Assembly: GCF_902686445.1 (NCBI RefSeq)
Contig: NC_062232.1
Coordinates: 77,021,440-77,085,439 of the forward strand
DNA length: 64,000 bases
DNA from: Sciurus carolinensis
Lineage: Eukaryota; Chordata; Mammalia; Rodentia; Sciuridae
Reading direction: 5' to 3'
Positions 23,009 through 34,500 of this stretch are shown one piece after another. The notes beneath the pieces were generated by a model. It did no database searches, was not told the DNA's origin, and saw nothing but the letters and a program-made list of their open reading frames with translations. A program made the translations under genes and the position numbers. The stretch's first letter is position 1. The number at the start of each line of letters is the position of its first letter.

Positions 23009-24477
23009 ACTTAATTTTAATGCTACACAAAATTTTAGCACAATATACCTGTTTTCCCTCATCCATCCTTCATAGGATTATTGTCATACAGATTTTATTT
23101 TTATTTATAAGCTATTTAAAATAGTTCTATAATTATTACTTTTAACAGTTTTCTTTGCAATTTGATAGAAAACAAAAAAGTTGCACATAAAATGTTGTAT
23201 TTTATAATTTTGTTGTAGTTTATCATTCCTTTCTTTCTTTATGCAACTTCTTATTAATATCTAGAGTCCTATTTAGCCTGAAGGGCTACCATTTAGTATC
23301 ACTTGTAGGTCAGATCGCCTAATGACAGGTTCTGTTTTTGTCTATTGAGGCATAGTTTAATTTCTTCTTAAATTTTGGGATAGTCTTCCTGCATACAGAA
23401 TTCTTGGTTGACAGTCTTCCTCCTTTACTTTCATCACTTTGAATTTATCATTCCAGTGCCTTCTGGTCTCAATGGTTTCTGATGAATATTTAGCTATTTT
23501 ATCAAGAATTTATCAAGAATACATGATAAGTTGCTTTTCTTTTGTTGCAATCAAGACTGTCTCTTTGATATTTATTTTGACAGTATAATGTATGTAGGTG
23601 TGCAGCTCTTTGAGTTTATACTTTTGAAGTTTGTTGAACTTCTTGCAAATGCAGATTACTGTTTTTCATAAATTTGGGGAAGTTTTGACTATTATTTCTT
23701 CAAGTGTTCTTTCTCTCTCTTTCTTCTCTAGAAATATTATTATGTATATGTTAATGGTACCTCCTAGATATCTAAGGCTCTATTTTTCCTCATTTTTTTC
23801 CTCTCTTACTCAAACTGTATTATTTCAATTGTCCTGTCCTAATATTCATTGATTCCATTTTATTGTTAATTCAGATACATTACTTAGTCCATCTACTGAA
23901 TTTTTCATTTCAGTTATTCCACCTTGCAACCCAGAATTTGGTTCTTTTGAAGTTAATTTATATCTCTATTGCTAATCTTGACTTGATTTAGTTTTGTCAT
24001 ACTTACCTTTAAATCTTTATATAGTCCTGTATATAATAATAATAGCTGATATTAACCATCTTTCTAGTCAATTCACATTTATACTTCCTCAAAATCACTT
24101 TCCTTTGACTACATTATTATCTGTGTATGTACCCTATTTCTCTGTTTCTTTGCATGTTTTATAATTTTGTTGGAAAATGTACATTTTAAGTAATATAATG
24201 TGACAAATATGGAAATTAGATTCTGCTCCTTTCAGAGTTGTTTTATTGTTGCTGTTAAACAATTTTCATGAACAAATTATGTGAAACTGTGTTTTTTTGT
24301 GTCTATGACCACAGAGTTCTCTATTTGGATAGATTAGTGAACTACAAATGATACAATGAAATATTTCTTTAAATTTTCCAAACCGATAATTATCCAGTTT
24401 TTGATGAATGGCTGTGTATGTGTGTTTCAGAAGTTTACAACTCTACTTTAGCCTTCACTTCCTGTAGTGACTATCAG

Positions 24478-24927
24478 TGTTGCTCCCTGTCGGGCAACAA
24501 GGTCCGATGTACCTCCTCAGGGCCCGCCTGAGGAGAATACGGGGCCGAGCAGGTTGATGAGTGTCGTTGGCAAAGGAAACACACCAGAGCCAGGAGATCT
24601 GTCAGCGCATGAGGCACAGCAAGAATCTCGCTTATTGAGGAAATCACACAGCTTTTATGTAGGGTGGGGGGCTAGGCGGGAACCAATCAGCTTAAAGGTC
24701 AGCAAGGCACGGGGGTTCACGCAGGTGAGAGTCCCATAGGACTATATGGCAAGCAGGAGCTGATCACGTTCCCAGAACTGTTGTTAACCAATCCCTGACG
24801 GTGGTTCGATTTATCGTCATTAACCTTTGAAATCGCCTTTGAAATGGCCTTTGGGGCCTTGATCTTGCTCCCTCACCAGGGAGTAAGGAGTCAGCCTGAG
24901 TTAGTTCACGTGTCATTAGTCCCAACA
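24478..24927 (-). mobile_element. Solo LTR of a class II (ERVK-like) retrovirus
   Basis: A 450-bp LTR with inverted termini: TGTTG at the left end and CAACA at the right. It is flanked by perfect 6-bp TATCAG copies at 24472-24477 and 24928-24933. The 6-bp duplication is typical of betaretrovirus-like ERVs. Orientation follows from the reverse-strand start TGTTGGGACTAATG and the GCTTATTGAGG segment, which reads CCTCAATAAGC in reverse. The segment is GC-rich with many CpGs against its surroundings, so it is fairly young. No internal viral sequence remains. Confidence 0.85.
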
Positions 24928-24933
24928 TATCAG

Positions 24934-25353
24934 ATCAGCCAGAGTTGAGCGATTAGTCTCTTGTCAGTTTATTCATAAGCACATTTACACGTGGTCTACT
25001 ACAGCCCCCCAAATATATCAGAGTTATTCAAATAAACATGTAGATATTCTATTCCTCATTTTTCCCCTTCAATTTTTTTTTTTTTTTGGATCAACCTTTC
25101 CTTAACTACAATTTGTAACTACGTGTCAGGAAGCTGTAGTGTAAACAATTACATTCAATTTTGTTGAATAACTGCATTGAAGATAAGAGCTATTTACACA
25201 TAGCAAGTCCTGAGTTAACTCAAATAAAGAAAATTCCTGATAATGGAGCCTTATAGGAAATTTCCAGGTCAAATGGTCACTATTGTCTGTAGAGCGATCT
25301 TTTAGTGACCTGCTCTACCTATTCTGCTCTTTGGTACTAGACTGTTGGTTTTT
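24934..25353. other. Unassigned DNA between two solo LTRs
   Basis: About 420 bp with a T-rich run near 25073-25088. Nothing is recognised. Confidence 0.5.
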
Positions 25354-25357
25354 GTAT

Positions 25358-25784
25358 TGAAAAGATAGAAAAAGCTTGCACCTGTGTAAATATGAGGCTC
25401 TTCCCAAACTGCCCTCAACCCCTCATAAAAGCCGCAAAGAATTTTCGTCTCGTCTCTTATCTTATCTGTAAAGGCCAGGTGGCTGACCCAAAAGCAAACT
25501 TAAAGATAATGACAACCCTCCTCTCGGAGGTCAGGGTGACCCAGAACTTAAACTAACATGCTTTGTATATAATTTTATATGTTAACCAATGAAAAAGAAC
25601 ACTGTAAAACTGCTTGCCTTTCATTATAAAAACCCTGCAAAACTTGGGCTCAGGGTCTCTTAGCGTCACTGGTTACCGAGTGCGCGGAGGACCAGGTTCA
25701 AGCTTGCTAATAAATGACTCTGTTGCTTGCATTGATCGTGGTCTCTGGTGGTCTTTGTGGGGTCTCGAGCCGCTGGGCACAACA
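25358..25784 (+). mobile_element. Solo LTR of a class I (gammaretrovirus-like) ERV
   Basis: A 427-bp LTR starting TGAAAAGATAG and ending GGGCACAACA. It is flanked by GTAT at 25354-25357 and 25785-25788, a 4-bp duplication as expected for class I ERVs. Promoter layout is complete: ACCAAT near 25584, TATAAAAA at about 25625, a U3/R junction near GGGCTCAGGGTCTCTTAG, AATAAA at 25709-25714, and a GT-rich U5. No internal viral sequence remains, so it is a product of LTR-LTR recombination. Confidence 0.88.
25625..25632 (+). promoter_or_regulatory. TATA box of the class I LTR
   Basis: TATAAAAA about 36 bp downstream of ACCAAT and about 80 bp upstream of AATAAA, the normal U3/R spacing for a gammaretrovirus-like LTR. 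Confidence 0.7.
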
Positions 25785-25959
25785 GTATCTACCACAGATA
25801 TTATCTATTGATTTTCAATATACCAGGGAGCTGGGGATAAGAGAATGGGATTAGAGAGAGTTATAACATAGGACAAATATTACAAAACTTGCAGTTACTA
25901 TTGAGGTGTAGTGTTTTGTTTTTTCTTGGAAAACAATGTTTTAGTTATTTTTCAGAGTT

Positions 25960-27690
25960 CAGAATTGGTAGGTATTGACAATTTTTCCAGAATTTAACAA
26001 TTTTTGTGGATTTTTGAGGCTCTTAGTCTTTTTAAGAAATATCTCTAAATGTCTTTTATATTTTTTATTAACTCATTGTTTATAGGTATTCTTCATTCCT
26101 TCCTGAAAATTTGAGTTTGTACTAGATCTTCTGCCTTTAGCTTAAATACCTGTTAGAACTTGTTCTTCTGGTTGCAGGTGATGAATTACATTAACTTTCA
26201 TTGGTCTAACAGTGGTTTTGTCTTCATTTTTTAAATGTACTATTCTTGGATACAGAATTCTACTTAAAGAATGTTTTCCCCACTTACCATCTTTAATTAT
26301 TAATAGATACCATTCCATTGTCTTCTACTTGTATTTGTTTCATAAGTCAGTGAAAATTCTTAATGTTGACATTTTGTATTTAATGTGTCTTTTTTCTATA
26401 TACCTGTTAAGTTTTCTCTTTGGTTTTCAGCACTTTAATCATGTTATTTCTGGAAGAAATTTTGTTTTGTTTTTGTCCTGTTCATTTTTCACTGACTCCT
26501 TTGATTCTGGAAAATTATCAACTATTAGTACTTCAAATATTCTTTCTTTCCTTTTCTATATTACCTTTATTTCTAAGTTATAATTATACTTATTTTAGAC
26601 AACCTTTCTAAAAACTTTATGGCCTATGAACTGAATCCAGTCTACTCTATTTTTGTTTTTATGGGAACATAGACAAATATATTAGCTTATTTATTTTTAT
26701 GGTTGATTTCACCATATACCAGTAGAGTTAAGTCATTAAAAAAGAATGCACAGCTTGAAAATTCTAATATATCTGGTCCTGTACAGAAAAAAAAAAGTTT
26801 AGCTCCAGTTTTAGACAATTAAAATAGTATCTTACAGTCTCGTACTTTGTTTCTTCCTCTTTACCTTTTTTTCCACATCTTTAGTTTAGACAATATTTTT
26901 TGGACTATATTCGTGGTTATTTATCTTTCCTTTTGACATTTTCAATTAGCGTTTTATCTAATCCAATAAATTCTTTGCTTTAGATATTGATTTTTCTCAT
27001 TTCTACAGTATCTACTGGATTCATTTTTAGTTTCCATTGCTGTGCTGAAATATTCCATGTTCATTCATTTTGTCTATCTTTTTACTTACCTTGTTTTATA
27101 TTTTAAAAATCATTGCTTTAAAGGTCTTGTCTGCTGGTTCTAATATCTGGGGCATTTATGGGAATACTTCTAACTAGGGCCTTTATTTCTCTGCTTCCTC
27201 AGATGTTCTGTTATTTTGACTATATACCACAAATTGTGTATAAGAGAAAAGTAGAAAAATTGATGTATGCTATTTTTCCTGAAAGGGCTTACCCTTTTCT
27301 GTCAGGAAGCTTATCATGACTGACTGACACCTATATTTAACCCAACTTTGTCTTCATTGAGCTACATTGAAGATTTAATTTTAATTAATCTATGTCTTCA
27401 TGAGTCTTGATTTGGGCACTGTGATTATCCATTAACAAACCTTCGAAATCTTTGAAATTTGAGAAAAATGCAATCTTTTGTGTTTTCCAACCCAACTCTG
27501 AATGTCTTTTGGGAGTACATTGCCAGTATAAATTTTGTGGAATCAAATTGGGATCAGTGATAGTTAATTTTAGGACTTCTCCAAACCCCAAACTGTGACT
27601 TTAGCCCAGACTATAGTAAAAAATTTTATCTCATTATTTTTCCAACATATCTTTCTACTCCCCAAAGACTAGTTTGTCTCCCTTGTTAGC
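25960..27690 (-). mobile_element. Old L1 ORF1 region, antisense (tentative)
   Basis: The plus strand contains antisense ORF1-like phrases in order, such as 'CTTGGATACAGAATTCTACTT', 'GATACCATTCCATTGTCTTCTACTT' and 'TTTGATTCTGGAAAATTATC' (in pieces). No frame is open. The distal part (27100-27690) is weakly supported. Confidence 0.55.
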
Positions 27691-27699
27691 TTCCTAAAA

Positions 27700-28690
27700 T
27701 AGATTAAAGACCTGATCATCAAGTACACACTGGAAGAGTATTCAGTAAACCCCTTCTAGAAAGAAAATGGTAGCTGCAGGTTATAGACCTTTTAGTTCAC
27801 TGCTCCTAGGAAGTGTAGTTCCTGGAAATGTTTCATGCTTGCTTAAAACCACCTCTTCATCGTCATCTCAGGATACTTACATATGCCTAGTCCCTTCAAT
27901 TCCCAGAGGTATGAGATTGGAGATGTGATCATGGGTAATAACTATAAAAGTTGGGCTGGGCACCAGTGGCATGCATCTGTAACCCCAGTGATTCAGAAAA
28001 CAGAGACAGGAGAATCGTAAGTTCAAGGTCAGTCTCAGCAAATTAGCAATAGCACCACACACACACCAGAAAAGTATGAAGTTGGTAGACTTTGAGTTCT
28101 TGCTGGAGTATACTCCCTGATGCAAGGTAGTTAGAAGACAGGTTTTCAAGTAACCACTGGGGAGAAACAGAGCTTTGCTTCTTTAACACTTTTTCTACAC
28201 TGGCCCCTGGGAGTTGCTTCCCTCTTTAAAGCTTTCTCTTTGTTCTCTGATCTTGAAAAGACTTGCACATACCCAGTCCCCTTTGCACCTTGAGCTAGAA
28301 GTCTAAGGTTGCATTCCCATTGGTGGAAACTGAAAGTTCCTGTGCTCCATGTGTGGACACTGTGCAGGAGGATTTTATAGACCTGGAGTTACTGCTAGAG
28401 CAAGTTGGTGGAGAAGACTTGAGAAGTACCGGACTGCTTCTCAGGCTGCTGTTGGTTTGGTGGATTAATACTTTTCTGTCCCTTTAATTCCCCTATGCAA
28501 GTTCATTAGAAGCCAGGTTTTTAAATAGCTACTGGAAAAGTATGTCATAAAAACCCCTTTTAGAGAGAAACAGGGAGCTGTGTTTTGGGGCCCCCCTCAT
28601 TTCACTGCTCTCAGGGTATGAAGTCCTGGAAATGCTGTGTGCCTTATAAAATCACCACTTTTTTCCTGTGATATAGAGAAACTCCTGTTT
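27700..28690. repeat. Diverged internal repeats, possibly old L1 5' UTR
   Basis: Related phrases recur: 'AAACCCCTTCTAGAAAGAAA…CACTGCTCCTAGGAAGTGTAGTTCCTGGAAATG' at about 27750-27830, 'AAACCCCTTTTAGAGAGAAACAGGGAGC…CACTGCTCTCAGGGTATGAAGTCCTGGAAATG' at about 28550-28635, and a partial 'CCACTGGGGAGAAACAGAGC' at about 28155. The middle is interrupted by a B1 piece. Confidence 0.45.
27954..28068 (+). mobile_element. B1-like SINE, diverged
   Basis: GGGCTGGGCACCAGTGGCATGCATCTGTAACCCCAG order, then GACAGGAGAATCGTAAGTTCAAGG and CAGTCTCAGCAAATTAGC, which is a 7SL-derived B1 head with a CA-rich tail. Confidence 0.8.
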
Positions 28691-31087
28691 TTTACCTCCA
28701 CTCCCAGAGTTGAATTAAGATCCAAACTCTGGGGACCCTTAGAGTAGGGTATTGTCAATTGCAAAGCATGAACACTTATCTCCACACAAGAAGCTGATAT
28801 TAAGGATTCTTTTCCCAATTTTATGATGTAGTGCCTATGGCAGGATCTGTGTCCTAGTGTGTACCTCAACTTTTACAACCCTTTCAATGTGGATGTTTTC
28901 TCATTTACCCAGAGTGTAGAAGGCTCTCAGCTTGTATGACTTTGTCCTGGAGGGAAGAGATCCATCAATGGACATTAATTTGGTGTATCTGGGTGGAGGG
29001 AGACAGGAGCCTCCTATTCTGTATTGCTGGTTTTCTTCTAGACCTTTAATTCACAAAGGAAATAGACTTTTCTTTTGGACTTTAACCTATTGTGGAATTT
29101 AACTTTCAAGTGTATTTGTCTTTTTAGTTTAATTCTTCTTTGGAAATTTTTTAATGGTAAAAGGTTTATTTTTTATTGTTCATTCTTAAAAAGTTTTTAT
29201 TGTTATTGCTATTACCTTTATACAATTATTGACATACTTGATATTTAATTTAATCTCATTGTAGATACTCTTTGTTAAAAAACAAAGCTAGATATACCTT
29301 AAAATAAAACACAAGAGGAAATTGTTTATTTAGCCTTGAGCTAAATTTATTTCAACCCATTTCAGTGTCTTATGGTAACAAAATCTAAATTGTTGTTCAG
29401 TGGTTCTAGTAAGCAGTTGATATTGAGGATGAGATTCATGAAGTTGGAACAAAAACATCTACTATGCCGATAGTAACCTTTTCCAAAAGTGAGCAAGTGT
29501 ATCTCATATTGACTCTAATATAATGATAAATCTTAATAAGGTAAATGTCTATAATCATCTAAAACATAAACCCAGTGGTATAAAAATCAGTATTCCTCTA
29601 AAATAATATGCACTGTACCAGACTAATAACATTGGTTATCCATGAAGATGTGGAGGCAAAGAAAATTTGTCAGTGCTCACTAAAATTGAAAATGCACATT
29701 ACCTTGATGCAAGCATCATTCTTCCTTAAATTTCTACCCAGACCCACTTTCATAAGAAGAGTATCCTGGCATAATGAGGTAAGTGATGATGCCAGAATTT
29801 GTATATTAGCAGTCTCTAATATGAACTGTTAGAACAAAAACAAAATGAAGTAAAATTAAAAGGTACTAAATTCTGGTTGACATTACGCAGTTGTTTGTTG
29901 TATTTTAGAAAGAAGCCAGGGATTATTTAAAGGATAATAATCTACTCCTTAAGATCTAATCATAATCAGATTTGGGATGTCTAAGCACAGTTGTTCTGGG
30001 GACTTGGTATTTATAACCCATTGACAACTAAGAGAATTGAGGCTCCCCATGGGAAAATGACATGAATTTGAGCAAGGTGGTTCACTTCAAATGAGGAAAA
30101 TACTAGGAGTGGGCAGACATCAGCTATGTATAACAGCAGCAAATTAGGCAGTGATTGCTTTAGTTCTTCAGGAGTGGTCTAAGTAGTAACCAAAGCATCC
30201 ACTAATATAACTTGGTAATAAAACAACATTTGGCACCATTACTTTAAGGCTTTACCAAACCTACGATATCACTAGGAAGAAGATAAAAGGATAATCTGTC
30301 CTTTGTTTTGACATTTTTCCCCAACAAGGCCTTGTAAAGAATGTGTCTGGGAAATGAAAAAAATCATGGAAGTCTCAAACCCCTAAATGGTAGGACCATT
30401 GTCTGAGAAACCAAAACCATTCTAAATAATTTGATATTCTTTAGCATTCCTTGTCCTTTCTAATATCATCACTGCTGTGCCAGCTTTGATATGCAAGCAC
30501 TCTAACACCACACCCAGTATTTACTTACACTGCCCCAAATTATTTTTCTTCCTATTTCATAAGCTATGTTAGGCTGGCAAAAAAACTGGTTGCACGCTAC
30601 AATAGGGAGTATGAAGTAATGCAAATAAGACAGAAGATAAAAGTAAAAAGAGCACAGTTGATTTTAGTTGTTGTGAAGAAAGGAGACTTATTCTTGGGGT
30701 GATGACACAGAAGTAGTTTCCTTGCCACAGTTATTGAGTTCTCAAAATGATAGGTTAAGTGAATAATGACAGGCTGAACAGACCATGAAATTTAGTTAGC
30801 ACATGGTATTTAATATTTTAATGGTAACATTCAAAACAGTGGAAAGTCTGTGCTATAAAAGCAATGTCAAGAGTAGGTCTTCAGTGGAAATTAGAACTGA
30901 GTTGTTAATTATTGCACACACACGATTGAGCACTTCACTTTAAGTATTCTGGAGGATCTAAGAGGGATATGTTGATGGCAAAGGTATAAGAATTGTGTGT
31001 ATGATCCAGCAGTTGCATCAGTTTAAAAATAGTTTTTGATGACATTTTTAGGTAATACGGTTAGAACGATTTTTTTAATTGTCATTG
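28691..31087. other. Low-repeat intergenic DNA 3' of the vigilin-like copy
   Basis: About 2.4 kb with no recognised SINE, LINE or LTR and no long open frame. On the minus strand it lies downstream of the vigilin-like coding sequence, so part of it could be its 3' UTR. I see no convincing poly(A) tail or target-site duplication that would mark the insertion limit. Confidence 0.45.
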
Positions 31088-31537
31088 TTATTGTCTCCAA
31101 GGGTAAGTCTTTGGAGACATCCGATGGTTCAATATGGGAAAATCTTCAGAGTTATTCATATCAGGAGGATTTTGGATGTTTTTTGTAGTACAGGGAACAT
31201 CTTTTATTGCAAAACTCCTGGATGGAGCCATGGATGCATTATAAAGACAGACACTCCTAATATGATCCTGTTGATATTCATGGTTTATTATAGTAGACAG
31301 ATAATGTTCCTCAAGATTGAGGAGGTGATCAATTGTTTTTTTGACATTGTCTGGTTGTCCAGTCACAGTGACATTTGAATTGGAGGACCCTTTTGGAGGG
31401 AAATGGATGTCTACTTGGAATTGATTCATTATTTTATGGATAACTTTTCCACGGAATCCAATAATATGGCCATGAACACGGCAGTTTAGTGGGATTTGCT
31501 TAGTAACTGTTCTTTCGATCTTCTGCACAATTCTCAT
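31088..31537 (-). pseudogene. Vigilin-like copy, C-terminal part after frameshift (KH14 and tail)
   Basis: An open frame of 149 residues, starting at an ATG that overlaps the previous stop region (GAATAATGAGA). It encodes the vigilin segment RIVQKIERTVTKQIPL, then KH14 with an intact GXXG (GFRG, residues 27-30), the helix HKIMNQFQVDIHFP and the conserved end APSRSFAIKDVP…SPKTYPW. It matches vigilin to within a few residues of its normal C-terminus. It lies one frame away from the main ORF; one extra base in the GAT-GAATAATG-AGA stretch would join the two. Combined length would be 1253 codons against 1268 in human vigilin as I recall it. Internal initiation is possible but not indicated. Confidence 0.85.
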
Positions 31538-34500
31538 TATTCATCTCGAGCAGCTAAGGTGTTGTTTTTATATCCAGTGATGATGATTTGGTCTTGTATT
31601 TCATTGCTCTCTTTAACTGGAAAGTGGATGGTAACATCATACTCTAAGCAAATATGAGCAACAACTAAGCCTTTACGACCAATGATCTTGGAGTGATATT
31701 TTGGGTCTAAAGTAAATATTAGTTTAAAATTTCTTAGTGCCCGATCTTCTATTTCAGTTTGTAAAGCCTTGACTCGTTCTTGTAATCTGGCCTTGGCTTG
31801 TTCCACATTTGTAGCAAGGCCCCTGATGGATATAACATCAGACTCTAGTCCGGGTTCTGATACCTGGATATTAACTTCAAATTCATCTATTAACTTGCGT
31901 ATCCCACTTCCTTTCTGACCAACAATGTAACGGTGTAGGCCAGCGGGTACATGCACTTCAGCAGTGATAGGAATTAGAGACTTAAGAGCTTCCATGGCTG
32001 CTTCACATTTTTCCTTTCGGCCTGAGATAAATATGGTGTCACGTTTCCTTGGAGATATTGATGCAGGTTCTTTAGTGCTGTTTCTTCCCATTTCATCCAC
32101 ATTTTCCTCAACAGCTGGATCTATATTTGTTTCTGGCCTTTCTTTGTCTGGGAATTTGATTTGAACATTATAATCCCTGGCAATTTGTCGGATTCGGGAA
32201 CACATTGGTCCCATGACAAAACGATGGAACTTTTGGGGAATAACACATTCTGTCGTGACTTGGGCATCCAAATCCCCAATAATCTCCAGAATATGTTTTT
32301 TGGCTGCTTCTACACAAGGCTTTGCTCCTTTTATTGTGACTTTGTTGCTCTGTTTTCCTGAACAGGAGAAGTTAATAATTACACCACCATACTCCTCAGT
32401 CATGTCCCGCAAAACCTGGCCCCTCCGCATAATAAAGTGATGGTGGTACTTCGGATGTATCAGCATATTATCCTCTACCACATTATCTAAATCTTCAACT
32501 AAAGCCTCCAGTTCCTTTTGTGCTTCGTTGACAGCTTCTTCTTTCCCTGTGAGAGTCAACAGTTCCTGATCCTTGTCCTCAAAGGTAGGGAAAATGACAC
32601 GCACTCCAGTCTCAGCACAGATCTTGGAAACATTGCCACCGTTTTTGCTCAAAAGAAACTGATGATATTGTGGTTTCACATGGAGTGCTGTAGAATAGCT
32701 CTTGGTTTGCTTTTCTTCTGCTAGCTGCAGCAACTTTTCCTTGGCCTTTTCAACGCTTTCAGCAGGGCCCCTAATAATGACTTTTTGAAGACCTAAGTTG
32801 TTTCTTGGAAAATGAATATGAATCTTTCCACATTCTTCCATGATTGAACTAATCAAACACTCCTTGGAATCAATAAGAGATTTGTGTAGATTGGAAGGAA
32901 TAAAAATTTCCACTTCTGAAATATTGGCTATATCTTTCTGAATTGAAAGGATCCAGTTACGTGCTATTTCACAGTTTTCTGGCTTTCCACAAATGACAAT
33001 ATTCTCTGAGTTGCTACTTGCTGATGGAAAATTAATCTTGGTGTTGCTTGCTGCACATATTTTTTTGATGTTTATACCTCCTTTTCCAATGATACTTTTG
33101 TGAAGCTTTTTGAAGATGGGAATAGTTATAGAATAACTGTTTTCTATAATGTCTGTTACCACATTCTCTAAATACTCTGTGCATTTTTCTAATTCATGTT
33201 TTGGCCCTATGAGTTGGACAATGTCACTTTTCTCTGATGAGTGTGGAAAATTAATCATAACTTCTGGGAATTTCTTACGTATGTCATGGATTCGTTCCCC
33301 TTTCTTCCCAATAATTGTGTGGTGAAATCTTTGCTCAATTATTAAGTCTTTCCTGTGCTCATTTTTAAAATTAGCTGCAAGATCAGTAAGTTCTTTCTTG
33401 GCCTGTTGGACACGCAGATGTTCCCCTTCAATTCTGATCAGAATATTCTTTTCATTTTCAGGTAAGATTAGCACAGAAACCTTATTCTTCTCCTTAATTC
33501 TGTTTATGATAACACCATTCTTTTCTATCAGGTACTTGTGAAATTTATAGTCAATCCTGATCTCTTCATAATCCATTCTGTTAATTAGATCTTTGAGCAT
33601 GTTCTCAATTTCTTTTTGAGCATAATTCACATCATCCACTGGTCCTTTTAGGATAATTTTATCTTCTCCAGTAAACTCTATATGTACTCTTGGCATGTTC
33701 TGTGTTACCTTGGATATATTCTGACCTTTCTTACCAATAATAAATCTGTGAAGCCAAGAAGGGGCAGAGATGGATGAAACAATGTAACCCTTGGCTTTCC
33801 AGTAGGCTTCAATAAATGCCCCTCCTGTACTTTCAGGCTCACCTTGATGTGTCACAGAATCTGATGTACTACTATCTGATGGTAAGATCTCTATGGAAAC
33901 TCCAGTTCTTTCTAAGATCTCTTGCATAGAATTGTGCTTGGGACCTATGGTACAATTATGCTGTGATTTCATCTCCATATCTATGGTTGTTTTCATTTTG
34001 GTGTTCTCAAAATTCTCCCTTACACAAGATTCAGCCTGGTCCACTTGTGATTTTCTTCTGTTGAAAACTATTTCTATCTCATTGGCACTGGATGGTGGAA
34101 TATGGATGTATGCCTCTGTTTCCTGAATGGTACTGTCGGTAGTTTTACTGTATGGCCCGGCAAACAAGGGATGAAATGTCTTTTTTGCATGTAATGTCTC
34201 TGTAACACACTTGTCTTTTTCTGCAGGTGTAAGAAAGACTTTGTATGGAGATTTCTGTGTAACCTGGTGCGTGCCGCCATTATTGATCCAGTTATTCTGA
34301 GTATGTGGGCATAAGAAATCAGTGTTCATTGCAGCTTTTTGTTCCAAGTCTTGTAGTTTATCTCTAGTCTTGCTTGTAACAAAGCAATGCTGTTCTTTGG
34401 AAATAGGCATTGTAGTTAAAACGTTCTCCTGAAAGCATGCAAAAATTTCCTTCTGAGCTTTCATGACAGTTTCTGGATTACCAGAGACAGTTATGTAGAG

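Larger units (their letters stand above)
20487..24465 (-). mobile_element. Old L1 pieces, antisense, with nested insertions
   Basis: Antisense L1 sequence resumes on each side of the two MaLR LTRs and one ID SINE in this span. Examples are 'CATTTGGTCAGAGAAATTTC' and 'GGAGAATGTTCCATGTATGC' (endonuclease region) and 'CATACAGAATTCTTGGTTGACAG' (ORF1 region). The L1 was therefore there first. No frame is intact. Confidence 0.7.
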
